From an uncultured Bacteroidales bacterium (GTDB lineage: Bacteria > Bacteroidota > Bacteroidia > Bacteroidales > UBA932): 64,000 nt of DNA. The position numbers and the translations under genes were made by a program. Shown in pieces: positions 25,224-32,878 of this stretch. The stretch spans positions 62,001 to 126,000 of the forward strand of contig CAMYVB010000003.1 of NCBI GenBank assembly GCA_947302175.1. Direction: 5' to 3'. Numbering within the stretch: the stretch's first letter is position 1; each line of letters starts with the position of its first letter. Below the pieces are notes generated by a model. It saw nothing but the letters and a program-made list of their open reading frames with translations. It had not been told where the DNA came from and did no database searches.

Positions 25224-25766
25224 ATGAGTTTGTTCGACTTATTCAAACGCAGTCATGGCACAAAGACAGTTCAGTTGGCAGAGCCCGAAAACAAAGAGCT
25301 TTTCGACTCCTTGGACCAGGAGTTTTACACAAAGTATGAAAATGGATGGCGTCGTGAAGATAAGGGAGAAGGGATGGCTGTCCTGGAAAGACTCGTAATC
25401 GACTACTGGAAACCGCGCTATCTGCTAGATACTCGCGTCCATAAAGCATATGAGGTAATGAGTGCTGATCTAAAACTTCTTATCGTTCGCGACGAAGATA
25501 TAGACTGGGATTCCCTCAGGTCGTTGTCGCCGGACCTAATGGCTAAAATTCGCAGCAGGGATGCATTCTTTCCGACCATGATTCGCGGATTCCGCAGCGG
25601 AAAGGCTGAACTGGAATGGCAAATCAACCCAGATGGACGTTACTACATGGATGATGACGGTTTCGGAATGACGGACGACGAGCAAGTTGCACTTTATGGG
25701 ACTATTGACCGAACCGGCCGTGTGGTTGAAAAGATGCATTACAAACCGCAGTCACTTAGGTATTAA
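25224..25766 (+). CDS. Protein of unknown function in RNA-repair-like operon
   Basis: 180 aa, cytosolic by sequence, no family recognised. Ends with an acidic segment (GRYYMDDDGFGMTDDEQV, about 138-155) that recurs in the fragment at 20886-20984, so the family had at least two copies here. It starts 12 bp after the HD-kinase gene and is probably cotranscribed. Confidence 0.7.
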   Translation: MSLFDLFKRSHGTKTVQLAEPENKELFDSLDQEFYTKYENGWRREDKGEGMAVLERLVIDYWKPRYLLDTRVHKAYEVMSADLKLLIVRDEDIDWDSLRSLSPDLMAKIRSRDAFFPTMIRGFRSGKAELEWQINPDGRYYMDDDGFGMTDDEQVALYGTIDRTGRVVEKMHYKPQSLRY

Positions 25767-25839
25767 CTTGTAACGTTCTTCGTGATAGATATTCCATCCT
25801 TCCGCGCTCTATATAGGCAGATAAACGGAAGGTTGGACG

Positions 25840-26304
25840 ATGAAACGCATCCTTTTCATATGCAGCGGCAATATGTACCGCAGTGCCGGCGCCGAAGTGA
25901 TTTTGAGAAAGAAACTCCTCGACGCTGGGATTACTGGCTGGGCGGCGGATTCGGCCGGGACGCTGGAACTGGGCGGGACGGCCCGCCCGGAGGACTTTGG
26001 GCGCATCCTGGCAGAGTATGGTTATGAATTCGGCGGACGGACCAAGTATGTCTATGCGGCAGATGCCGCGTCTGCCGATCTCATCCTTGTGATGGAGCAT
26101 CAGCATCAGTATGTCCTTCGAGGCATAGTACCCGAGCAAGACTGGGGAAAGATCCGGTTGTTTATGGAATTCTGCTTTGGAAGCAGGGCCGTGCTGACTG
26201 ACCCTAGTGGCTTTTTCAGCGAGGATCTTTATCGGGAAACCAGAGACACCTTGGAACGTGGTTGCGACCAGATTATTGAAATGATAAAAGAAGGCAGAAT
26301 CTGA
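25840..26304 (+). CDS. Low-molecular-weight protein tyrosine phosphatase-like protein
   Basis: 154 aa. The P-loop at the extreme N-terminus, ICSGNMYRS (Cys8, Arg14), and the acid/base Asp-Pro (Asp121-Pro122) are those of the LMW-PTP family. The usual length is about 150 residues. It is 73 bp downstream of the unknown gene and 2 bp upstream of the next one. Substrate unknown; in this setting a phosphate on RNA or on a partner protein is possible. Confidence 0.85.
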   Translation: MKRILFICSGNMYRSAGAEVILRKKLLDAGITGWAADSAGTLELGGTARPEDFGRILAEYGYEFGGRTKYVYAADAASADLILVMEHQHQYVLRGIVPEQDWGKIRLFMEFCFGSRAVLTDPSGFFSEDLYRETRDTLERGCDQIIEMIKEGRI

Positions 26305-26306
26305 AT

Positions 26307-26843
26307 ATGTTGGTTATTCATCCATATGATCCGACGACGGAGTTCCTCCGTGCCATCTATGAGAACATGGATGGCGTAACTTGTTTACGGGGAGAGGAAA
26401 GCCGTAAGGCGGTTGCTGGTATCCTATATCACCTACCTCCGGGAGAAACCATCCTGCTGCTTGGCCATGGAAGCTGCGACGGGCTCTTCAGGAAAGAGGA
26501 GGACGGATATCGCTGCTACATCGGCCGTTCCATGGCATATAGCCTCAAGCGGCATCCCGTTATAGGAATCTGGTGCCATGCCAATGCCTTTGCCGAGGCG
26601 GTCGGCCTTCATGGACTGTTTACCGGAATGATTATCTCAGAGATGCAGGAAGCCATTGATTATGGGGTAAAAACAACGGAGGAAGAAATAGCGAGGGAGA
26701 ACTCACACCTGGCAGAAAGTCTCCAGAAGGCTCTTTCAGAGGGCAGACCATTCCTTCAGATGCGTAATAGATTGGTTGATTTACTGGGGGAACCATGGAC
26801 GGAACTAACCCGTTTTAACTTTAAGTCAATCTACATCAGATGA
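26307..26843 (+). CDS. Possible caspase/CHAT-like protein
   Basis: 178 aa. LLLGHGSCDGLF (His54) and IGIWCHANAF (Cys90) have the spacing and strand context of the His-Cys dyad of the caspase/CHAT fold: hydrophobic strand, GHG, small loop, then another strand ending in Cys. The family is usually longer and the motif after Cys differs from the typical DACxSG, so the call is tentative. No membrane segment. Starts 2 bp after the LMW-PTP stop. Confidence 0.45.
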   Translation: MLVIHPYDPTTEFLRAIYENMDGVTCLRGEESRKAVAGILYHLPPGETILLLGHGSCDGLFRKEEDGYRCYIGRSMAYSLKRHPVIGIWCHANAFAEAVGLHGLFTGMIISEMQEAIDYGVKTTEEEIARENSHLAESLQKALSEGRPFLQMRNRLVDLLGEPWTELTRFNFKSIYIR

Positions 26844-26846
26844 TTA

Positions 26847-27353
26847 ATGATAAAAGCCATGAATAAGAGTTATACCATCCATACTGTCTCAATCGACGAT
26901 TCGATTGTGATTTGTGGTCATCGTTTCAACGGCTTGGATGAAATAAGGAAAGCGGTTGGACTGTTTATGCGTGACAATCGGGAACCGTTCCAGGCCAGCA
27001 AAGAACGGCATCAGCCTGTGGAAGGTGTCCATGTGTTGTGTAATTATGAGCCGTATCCCACATTTGACGAATACGACGCCATGTGTGAAAACACAGACTA
27101 CGAGAATTATTATTTCCTTGACAGGCCTTTCACGAAAAGGGAGACAGATGCGATTGCCGCGGTTTATCCAAGAATGAGTTTCTGTAAGGTATATGAAGGG
27201 ATGGAATTGCCGTCACAAATGGTAGCTATTTACTATTATGGTGACGGGGAAAAGATGAAAATTGCGTTTCCGCATAAAGCAAAGGATGTAAAGATTCAGA
27301 GAGGCGTTTTCACTCGATTGTTGAACAAGGCCATTGCTGTCCACAACTTTTAG
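26847..27353 (+). CDS. Protein of unknown function, last gene of the accessory block
   Basis: 168 aa; an alternative start at 26859 would shorten it by four residues. No recognised domain; the sequence contains many aromatic and acidic residues. It begins 3 bp after the preceding stop. Its last codons and stop codon are part of a perfect 14-bp hairpin (27331-27366). Confidence 0.65.
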   Translation: MIKAMNKSYTIHTVSIDDSIVICGHRFNGLDEIRKAVGLFMRDNREPFQASKERHQPVEGVHVLCNYEPYPTFDEYDAMCENTDYENYYFLDRPFTKRETDAIAAVYPRMSFCKVYEGMELPSQMVAIYYYGDGEKMKIAFPHKAKDVKIQRGVFTRLLNKAIAVHNF

Positions 27354-27366
27354 TGGACAGCAATGG
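27331..27366. terminator. Perfect 14-bp hairpin spanning a stop codon, convergent junction
   Basis: CCATTGCTGTCCAC (27331-27344) pairs exactly with 27353-27366 around an 8-base loop. The loop ends with the TAG stop (27351-27353). No strong T-run follows on either strand, so it is a terminator only by position, between the convergent genes ending at 27353 and 27385. Confidence 0.55.
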
Positions 27367-27384
27367 TGTCTGGTAATAAGGGTT

Positions 27385-27753
27385 TTAACGTATCTCTTTG
27401 CCGAAGGGGAAAATGGAGGATATGGCCATCTTGAAGTGCTGCATTCCGAAGGGAATCCCGACGATGGTGATGCAGAACAGCAGGCCGCATACAAGGTGAA
27501 GGATGGCAATCTCCCACCAGCCCAGCAGTATCCATATGAGGTTCATCACCACTGACACGCATCCAGGCTCCCTGGGCCCGTCCACCAAATCGTGCCCGAA
27601 GGGCCAGAGGGCGTAGGTTCCCAGCTTGAAGAGCTGCACACCGAAAGGTATGCCTATAATGGTGATGCACATCAGCAGTCCCACGATGTAGTAAATAAGG
27701 GCGATGACGATTCCGCCCAAAATCAGCCAGAAAATATTGCCTATAGAGTTCAT
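27385..27753 (-). CDS. YccF family inner membrane protein
   Basis: 122 aa from ATG at 27753; the longer open frame upstream overlaps the next gene. Two copies of the YccF/DUF307 motif are visible (IGIPFGVQLFKLG and VGIPFGMQHFKMA) with hydrophobic segments before each. Function of the family is unknown. First gene of the GC-rich core part. Confidence 0.88.
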   Translation of the reverse strand: MNSIGNIFWLILGGIVIALIYYIVGLLMCITIIGIPFGVQLFKLGTYALWPFGHDLVDGPREPGCVSVVMNLIWILLGWWEIAILHLVCGLLFCITIVGIPFGMQHFKMAISSIFPFGKEIR

Positions 27754-27767
27754 GGTGAAAAATGATT

Positions 27768-28757
27768 TCAGAGGAGGTCTTCGAGGAATTCGCTGGCGTC
27801 GGAGACGCAGTCGGGGCAGTCGCGGAGGGGTTTGCCGCTCCCTATGCCCTTGAGAAGCTTGCACCGGGTGGCGCCGTTGCGCTCCTGAAAGCGGGTCATG
27901 ATGGTTTTCATGTCTGCTCGAGCGGCGTTGCGGTCGCCCCTTGCAAGGCCAAGGATCATGCCGGCGCCGACGATGGCGCCGCAGGTGCCCTCCATGTTGC
28001 CCATACCTGTGCCGTAGGCTCCGGCAATCTTCATGGCAGTGTCTTCGCTAAGGCCCACAAGGTCGCAGTAGGTGCAGACTACGGCCTGGGCGCAGTTGTG
28101 GGAATTGCAGCGCTTCTTTTCGGCCGCAAGGTGCTTTCGTGAGGTCATTGAGCGGTAAACTTCTTCAAAAATGTCCCTGACGCGTTTTTCGTCCTTGATA
28201 ATTTCGCGGAGGCGCTGCAGGGGCTCTTCGTTTGGGCTGCCGGGAATCAGCAGATGGAGGTAGCCGCCTTCGGCGTATTTCTCGTGGAGGTGCTCCAGGG
28301 TCCTCTGCCAGTGGCCTTCCTTGTCAAGGGTAGGGTAGTGGTCGAAGCCGAAAAGGACGGTGCGGCGAATGATGGTCTCGGGGACTATCATTCGGTCAGC
28401 TTCGGCTACGAGACGGCCGTAGATGCTTCGCGGGGGAGTGGTGGCCGACGCCCTGTGGTCCTCGGCGGCCTGGGCTATGGTCTCAATCTGCTCCTCGCTG
28501 AACCATTTGCGCAAAGTCTTATCCTCGCGAATGATCCTGCCGCTCTCCAGGTGGTGGGTCTTGCGGTCCACGGAAAGGCCGAGGTCGTGGCAGGCCGCGG
28601 CCGTCAGGAGCATATCAGGGTCGATATCGTAGGCCTTACCCATAGCGAGCGCGCGCTCGATGACGGCACGGGCGTGGTCTTCCCTGTGCGCCTTGTCGAA
28701 AGAGGCGTAGCGGGGAATGATACAATTCTCTATGTATTCTGACAGTTCAGGATTCAT
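27768..28757 (-). CDS. HD domain fused to C_GCAxxG_C_C redox domain
   Basis: 329 aa. Residues 1 to about 190 are an HD phosphohydrolase-like domain (HREDHARAV, CHDLGL, HHLESG, EDHRAS). Residues about 215-329 match the C_GCAxxG_C_C family (NCAQAVVC, GTGMGNMEGTCGAIVGAGM, CKLL, CPDC), which has conserved cysteines of putative redox or metal role. The two are usually separate proteins. It ends 14 bp from the yccF start and probably shares its transcript. Confidence 0.85.
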   Translation of the reverse strand: MNPELSEYIENCIIPRYASFDKAHREDHARAVIERALAMGKAYDIDPDMLLTAAACHDLGLSVDRKTHHLESGRIIREDKTLRKWFSEEQIETIAQAAEDHRASATTPPRSIYGRLVAEADRMIVPETIIRRTVLFGFDHYPTLDKEGHWQRTLEHLHEKYAEGGYLHLLIPGSPNEEPLQRLREIIKDEKRVRDIFEEVYRSMTSRKHLAAEKKRCNSHNCAQAVVCTYCDLVGLSEDTAMKIAGAYGTGMGNMEGTCGAIVGAGMILGLARGDRNAARADMKTIMTRFQERNGATRCKLLKGIGSGKPLRDCPDCVSDASEFLEDLL

Positions 28758-28772
28758 CGCTTCAAAGGGGGC

Positions 28773-30191
28773 CTAGAGCTCCTTGCGCAGGCGCGCCGTG
28801 GGGATGCCGAGCTGGTCGCGGTATTTGGCGACTGTCCTTCGGGCCACCTTGTAGCCCTTGGACTCAAGGACGCTCACTAGCTGGTCGTCGGTGAGCGGAT
28901 TGTCCTTGTCCTCGTTGTCTATGCTCTGCTGGAGGACTTTTTTCAGCTCGCGTGTGGAGACCTCCTCTCCGTCCTGATTCTCCAGGCCTTCGGAGAAGAA
29001 GTATTTGAGCGGGAAAATGCCGAAATGGGTCTCGATGTATTTGCTGCTAACGACGCGGGAGACCGTGGAGATGTCGAAACCGGTTTTCTCGGCGATATCC
29101 TTGAGTACCATGGGTTTAAGCTTAGTCTCGTCACCGTCGAGGAAGTAGTCGTGCTGGAAGTCCACTATGGCCTGCATCGTGGTCATCAGGGTGTTGTGCC
29201 TCTGGCGCAGGGCCTCGACGAACCACTTGGCCGAGTCTATCTTCTGCTTTACGAAAACTGCGGCCTCCTTGGCTTTGGGGTCCTTGCTGGTCTTGGCTTC
29301 TTCGAGGATTTCGGCGTATTTGCGCTTGATTTTGACCTCGGGCAGGGGGAAGCGGGGCATTGAGAGCCTCGGCTCGCCTCCCGGGTCTATGTCCAGCACG
29401 AAGTCGGGGACAATCTGCTGGGCCTGGTCGGAATATGAATCGTCTATCTGGCCGCCGGGGGAGGGGTTGAGACGCACTATCTTCGCGAGGGCGGCGCGCA
29501 GCTCTTCCTTGCTGAGCGACATGCGGGACATGATGCGCTGGAAATGCTTGCCGGTGAAGTCCTGATAGTAATCGCGGAGGATGGTCTCGGCGTTGACGAC
29601 ATCTTCCGTTCTCGCGCAGCCTTTCAGCTGGAGCAGGAGGCATTCCCTCAGGTCGCGCGCTCCCACGCCTGCGGGCTCGAACTCCTGTATGATTTTCAGC
29701 AGGCGGAGGACCTCTTCTTCGTCGGAAGAGATGTTGGCCCTGAAAGCGAGGTCGTCCACTACGGACTCAATGTCGCGGCGAAGGTACCCGTCGCCGTCCA
29801 GGCTGCCGATGAGGAATGCGGCCACTTCGTATTCGTGGGGTGAAAGGTTCCTGAAGCCGAGCTGCTCGAGCAGGCTCCCGGTGAAGCTTTCCTTTACGGA
29901 GAAAGTGTCGTATTCGGGACGGGCGTCCTTGCCCCAGTTGTTGACCTTGAGCTTGTAGGCGGGGATATCGCCCCTGTCGTCCTTTATCTCTTCGATCGAG
30001 ACGTCCTTGGGCTGGTCTTCGTCGTCTTTTTTGTCGGAAGGGTGCTCGTCGTCAAGGACAGGATTGTTGTCCCACTCGTTCTTTACGGCCTGGGCAAGCT
30101 CCTGGATGGGGGTCTCGATGAGCTTTATGGTCGTAATCTGGAGCGGGGAGAGCTTCTGGGTCTGCTTTATTTCAAGTCCTTGCTTGAGCAT
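28773..30191 (-). CDS. rpoN: RNA polymerase sigma-54 factor RpoN
   Basis: 472 aa. N-terminal activator-interacting region is Gln/Leu-rich (MLKQGLEIKQTQKLSPLQ). An acidic region II follows, then the core-binding domain, and near the C-terminus the RpoN box ARRTVAKYR (about 457-465) that reads the -24 element. Length is normal. It lies just downstream of a SPOR protein gene on the same strand, with a 4-bp gap. Confidence 0.96.
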   Translation of the reverse strand: MLKQGLEIKQTQKLSPLQITTIKLIETPIQELAQAVKNEWDNNPVLDDEHPSDKKDDEDQPKDVSIEEIKDDRGDIPAYKLKVNNWGKDARPEYDTFSVKESFTGSLLEQLGFRNLSPHEYEVAAFLIGSLDGDGYLRRDIESVVDDLAFRANISSDEEEVLRLLKIIQEFEPAGVGARDLRECLLLQLKGCARTEDVVNAETILRDYYQDFTGKHFQRIMSRMSLSKEELRAALAKIVRLNPSPGGQIDDSYSDQAQQIVPDFVLDIDPGGEPRLSMPRFPLPEVKIKRKYAEILEEAKTSKDPKAKEAAVFVKQKIDSAKWFVEALRQRHNTLMTTMQAIVDFQHDYFLDGDETKLKPMVLKDIAEKTGFDISTVSRVVSSKYIETHFGIFPLKYFFSEGLENQDGEEVSTRELKKVLQQSIDNEDKDNPLTDDQLVSVLESKGYKVARRTVAKYRDQLGIPTARLRKEL

Positions 30192-30195
30192 GGCG

Positions 30196-30759
30196 TCACA
30201 CTTCGGGGGCGGGGCGATAGACTTTCACTGTGTCGGTGACATAGGAGTGCTCCTTGTCGACGGTGGGGTAGTTGATTTGCTCCTTGATGATGAATGCAGC
30301 CGGGAACATGCCTTTGACCTTTTTTAGCATCGCGGAAGCTTCGGACTTGGTCCTGAAGTCTCCAACTGCCACTTTGAAGAAGGGGCTGGTGAAGGTCCTG
30401 TAGGTGGTGACGCCGGGGAATGCGGCCTGGAAGCGCCTGAGCGCAACTTCCGAATCGTTCCTCGAACTCTTCTTGTTGTCGAAGAAGATGCGTATACGGT
30501 AGCCGTTGATCTTGCGGGAGGAGTTGGACGAAATGTGGCCCTGCATGGCGGAGGAGACGGCCGCGTCCTGCGAGACCGATACGCCGCTGCCGGCGAGGAT
30601 GTAGAAGATGGATTTGCCCACGAGGCTTTCGTCCACGGTGGCGGCAGGGCGGTAAATGACCGAGTCAACGGCAATCATGGCGCCGCTGCTTTCCTGGGCT
30701 CCCAGCCGGCATATCGAGAGGGCGCAGAGGCCCGAAATGAGTATCAGAAGTTTTTTCAT
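30196..30759 (-). CDS. SPOR domain-containing exported protein
   Basis: 187 aa with a signal peptide (MKKLLILISGLCALSICRLGAQ). The C-terminal part (about 85-165) is a SPOR-like peptidoglycan-binding domain: GYRIRIFFDN, ALRRFQAAFPGV, FKVAVGDFRTKSEA. SPOR domains bind denuded glycan strands at septa. The start overlaps the previous gene's end by 4 bp. Confidence 0.85.
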   Translation of the reverse strand: MKKLLILISGLCALSICRLGAQESSGAMIAVDSVIYRPAATVDESLVGKSIFYILAGSGVSVSQDAAVSSAMQGHISSNSSRKINGYRIRIFFDNKKSSRNDSEVALRRFQAAFPGVTTYRTFTSPFFKVAVGDFRTKSEASAMLKKVKGMFPAAFIIKEQINYPTVDKEHSYVTDTVKVYRPAPEV

Positions 30760-31262
30760 TTAGTCTTGTTTTTGCCTGAGGCCTTGTCTATAAGGGACTG
30801 AAGAGGGATATTGCCCATCTTCAGCTTGTGGCCGCGGCCGTTATTGATTCCGACGTAGCCGGAAATGTCCACGTAATAGTTCGTAAAGTCTTTTTCGCCG
30901 AGGACGGCGAGGAGGTCGAGAATGGTCACCCCGTCGGCGATCGAGACCTTGCACGGCAGGTCATAGATGTCGTCGCAGCGGCCTTCCACTTCGATGGGAC
31001 CGCCGCCGAAAGTCGCGAGCACGGTCTCGTCCTTGCGTATTATCCCCTCCACTTCGTCCAGAGAGAAAGGAAGGGAAGGATTGTCTATCCCGATCCTTAG
31101 CAAGGCATCCGCAGAGCGGAAGCTGCGAGGCGAGATGGACACTATGCTGCAAGAGCTTACGCGTATCTCTTTCATCTTCATGACTGCGCATGACGGGGCC
31201 AGAACAAGGACCGCCATCAGGAGCGACAGCGCGACGACTTTCTTTGACAAGAATTCTCTCAT
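30756..31262 (-). CDS. LEA14-like lipoprotein
   Basis: 168 aa from ATG at 31262. The longer frame starting at 31400 crosses the divergent promoter and the start of miaB, so it was rejected. Lipobox LAPSC near residues 22-26. The mature region resembles the LEA14/water-stress fold (DALLRIGIDNPSLPFSLDEVEG). Probable outer-membrane or periplasmic lipoprotein of unknown role. A TATATTTG box lies only 4 bp upstream of the start. Confidence 0.78.
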   Translation of the reverse strand: MREFLSKKVVALSLLMAVLVLAPSCAVMKMKEIRVSSCSIVSISPRSFRSADALLRIGIDNPSLPFSLDEVEGIIRKDETVLATFGGGPIEVEGRCDDIYDLPCKVSIADGVTILDLLAVLGEKDFTNYYVDISGYVGINNGRGHKLKMGNIPLQSLIDKASGKNKTK

Positions 31263-31266
31263 ACCG

Positions 31267-31274
31267 CAAATATA
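31267..31274 (-). promoter_or_regulatory. -7 box TATATTTG for the LEA14-like gene operon
   Basis: Perfect match to the Bacteroidota TAnnTTTG box on the minus strand, with 4 bp to the ATG at 31262. Transcription would start at or next to the start codon, so the mRNA may be leaderless. Confidence 0.6.
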
Positions 31275-31295
31275 CGGATATTCGTGAAGAAATCC

Positions 31296-31303
31296 TATCT
31301 TTG
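31296..31303 (+). promoter_or_regulatory. -7 box TATCTTTG for miaB
   Basis: Perfect TAnnTTTG match, 23 bp upstream of the miaB ATG at 31327 and divergent to the box at 31267-31274. Confidence 0.6.
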
Positions 31304-31326
31304 TGCCCTCCCAGGAATATACAGGC

Positions 31327-32664
31327 ATGGCAAAGAAACTATACATAGAGACATACGGCTGCCAGATGAATGTCAGCGATACCGAGGTGGTATTCAGCAT
31401 CCTGGCCCGCCATGGCTACGTCAGGACGGAGAGCATGGACGAGGCCGACGTCATCATGGCCAACACCTGCTCGGTGCGCGATAACGCCGAGCAGCGGGTC
31501 AAAGGCCGCATCGAGGTATTCTACCAGCAGAAAAAAGCGCGCCCTCAGGTCATAATAGGCATACTCGGCTGCATGGCCGAGCGCATGAAAGAGGAGCTGC
31601 TCGAGGGCGGGAAGGTGGACATCGTCGCCGGTCCCGACGCCTACCGTTCTCTTCCCGGCATGCTGGAAGCGGTGCGCCCCGGTTCCCCGCAGATGGACGT
31701 AGTTCTCTCGCGCGACGAGACCTACGCCGACATTTCCCCCGTCCGCCTCGACCGCGGCGGCGTGTCGGCCTTCATCTCCATCATGCGCGGCTGCAACAAC
31801 GTGTGTTCCTACTGCGTAGTGCCTTACACCCGCGGAGTCGAGCGCAGCCGCGACCCCCGCTCCATAGTGCGCGAGGCGTGCGAAGTGTTCGAGCAGGGCT
31901 ACAAGGAAGTCACCCTCCTTGGCCAGAACGTCGATTCATATTTATATACGGACCCGGACGGAGTGCAGACCGGCTTTGCGAAGCTCCTGGAGATGGTGGC
32001 CTCGGTAAGCCCGCTTCTCAGAGTCCGCTTCACCACTTCCAACCCTCAGGACATCTCCGACGAAGCACTTGAGACGATGGCGAAGTTCCCCAATATTTGC
32101 CGCCACATACACCTCCCCGTCCAGTCCGGCAGCAACCGCATGCTCGAAAAGATGCGCCGCCGCTACACGCGGGAGTGGTATCTGCAGCGCGTGGCGAAGA
32201 TTCGCGAGATTCTCCCCGGCTGCGGCCTCACGACCGACGTAATCGCCGGATTCTGCTCCGAAACGGAGGAAGACCACCTCGAGACCATGTCCCTGATGGA
32301 GGAAGTAGGGTTCGACACCGCCTTCATGTTCGCCTACTCTGAGCGCCCGGGGACCATCGCGGCGCGAAAGTACCCCGACGACGTCCCCGCCGAAGTCAAA
32401 AACCGCCGCCTGAGCGAAATTATCGAGCTGCAGAATCGCAAGAGCCTCGAAAGCTATCGCGCCGACATAGGCCGCCGTTTCGAAGTTCTGGTCGAAGGAC
32501 CTTCTAAAAAGGACCCCGGCGAGCTTTGCGGCCGCGCGTCCAACAACAAGATGTGCGTTTTCCCCCAGCGCCCTGCCTCAGAGACTCCTCTCCGCCCCGG
32601 CGACTACGCCGAAGTCGAGATCACGGCGGCCACCAGCGCAACGCTCATAGGACATCTGGTCTAG
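31327..32664 (+). CDS. miaB: tRNA-2-methylthio-N6-dimethylallyladenosine synthase MiaB
   Basis: 445 aa from ATG at 31327 (MAKKLYIETYGCQMNVSD, the standard MiaB N-terminus). It has the N-terminal UPF0004 domain with its three cysteines (YGCQMN, ANTCSVR, LGCMAE), the radical SAM motif GCNNVCSYC and a C-terminal TRAM domain. It methylthiolates i6A37 of tRNAs reading UNN codons. Followed by a terminator hairpin and tRNA-His on the other strand. Confidence 0.97.
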   Translation: MAKKLYIETYGCQMNVSDTEVVFSILARHGYVRTESMDEADVIMANTCSVRDNAEQRVKGRIEVFYQQKKARPQVIIGILGCMAERMKEELLEGGKVDIVAGPDAYRSLPGMLEAVRPGSPQMDVVLSRDETYADISPVRLDRGGVSAFISIMRGCNNVCSYCVVPYTRGVERSRDPRSIVREACEVFEQGYKEVTLLGQNVDSYLYTDPDGVQTGFAKLLEMVASVSPLLRVRFTTSNPQDISDEALETMAKFPNICRHIHLPVQSGSNRMLEKMRRRYTREWYLQRVAKIREILPGCGLTTDVIAGFCSETEEDHLETMSLMEEVGFDTAFMFAYSERPGTIAARKYPDDVPAEVKNRRLSEIIELQNRKSLESYRADIGRRFEVLVEGPSKKDPGELCGRASNNKMCVFPQRPASETPLRPGDYAEVEITAATSATLIGHLV

Positions 32665-32674
32665 ATAAAAAACA

Positions 32675-32704
32675 GTTAAGGCCTCCTTCTCGGGAGGCCT
32701 TAAC
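32675..32704. terminator. Bidirectional terminator between miaB and tRNA-His
   Basis: GTTAAGGCCTCC (32675-32686) pairs perfectly with 32693-32704, loop TTCTCG. On the minus strand it starts 3 bp past the tRNA 3' end and is followed by TGTTTTTTAT; on the plus strand it follows the miaB stop by 10 bp. Confidence 0.85.
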
Positions 32705-32706
32705 TT

Positions 32707-32783
32707 TGGGGTGCGATGTGGGGCTCGAACCCACGACACCCAGAACCACAATCTGGTGCTCTACCAACTGAACTAATCGCACC
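32707..32783 (-). tRNA. tRNA-His (anticodon GTG)
   Basis: Cloverleaf on the minus strand: acceptor GTGCGAT/ATCGCAC, D-loop AGTTGGTA, anticodon arm CCAGATTGTGGTTCTGG, T-arm GTGGGTTCGAGCCCCAC. The extra G at -1 faces C73, the tRNA-His identity pair, and the 3' CCA is encoded. Confidence 0.97.
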
Positions 32784-32798
32784 GTGTCAATTGGACTG

Positions 32799-32828
32799 CA
32801 AAAATACAAAAATAATTTCTCTCTGCAA
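32799..32828 (-). promoter_or_regulatory. Promoter of tRNA-His
   Basis: On the minus strand, TTG (complement of 32826-32828), 19 bp, then TATTTTTG (complement of 32799-32806). It matches the Bacteroidota TTTG-N19-TAnnTTTG pattern and lies 15 bp upstream of the tRNA. Confidence 0.75.
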
Positions 32829-32846
32829 GGAAAGCGGAAAAAAATG

Positions 32847-32854
32847 TATATTTG
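32847..32854 (+). promoter_or_regulatory. -7 box TATATTTG for the carboxyltransferase gene
   Basis: Perfect TAnnTTTG box 24 bp upstream of the ATG at 32879; no clear -33 element. Confidence 0.55.
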
Positions 32855-32878
32855 TATCAATATACCGTAATGTAAGAT

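Noticed and set aside
1..27353. Prophage or integrative element
   Set aside because: No integrase, transposase, relaxase, phage structural gene or terminal repeat was seen; only composition and gene fragments suggest an island.
32707..32783. tRNA-His as an attachment site for an island
   Set aside because: Both flanks are GC-rich core genes and no repeat of the tRNA 3' end was seen elsewhere in the window.
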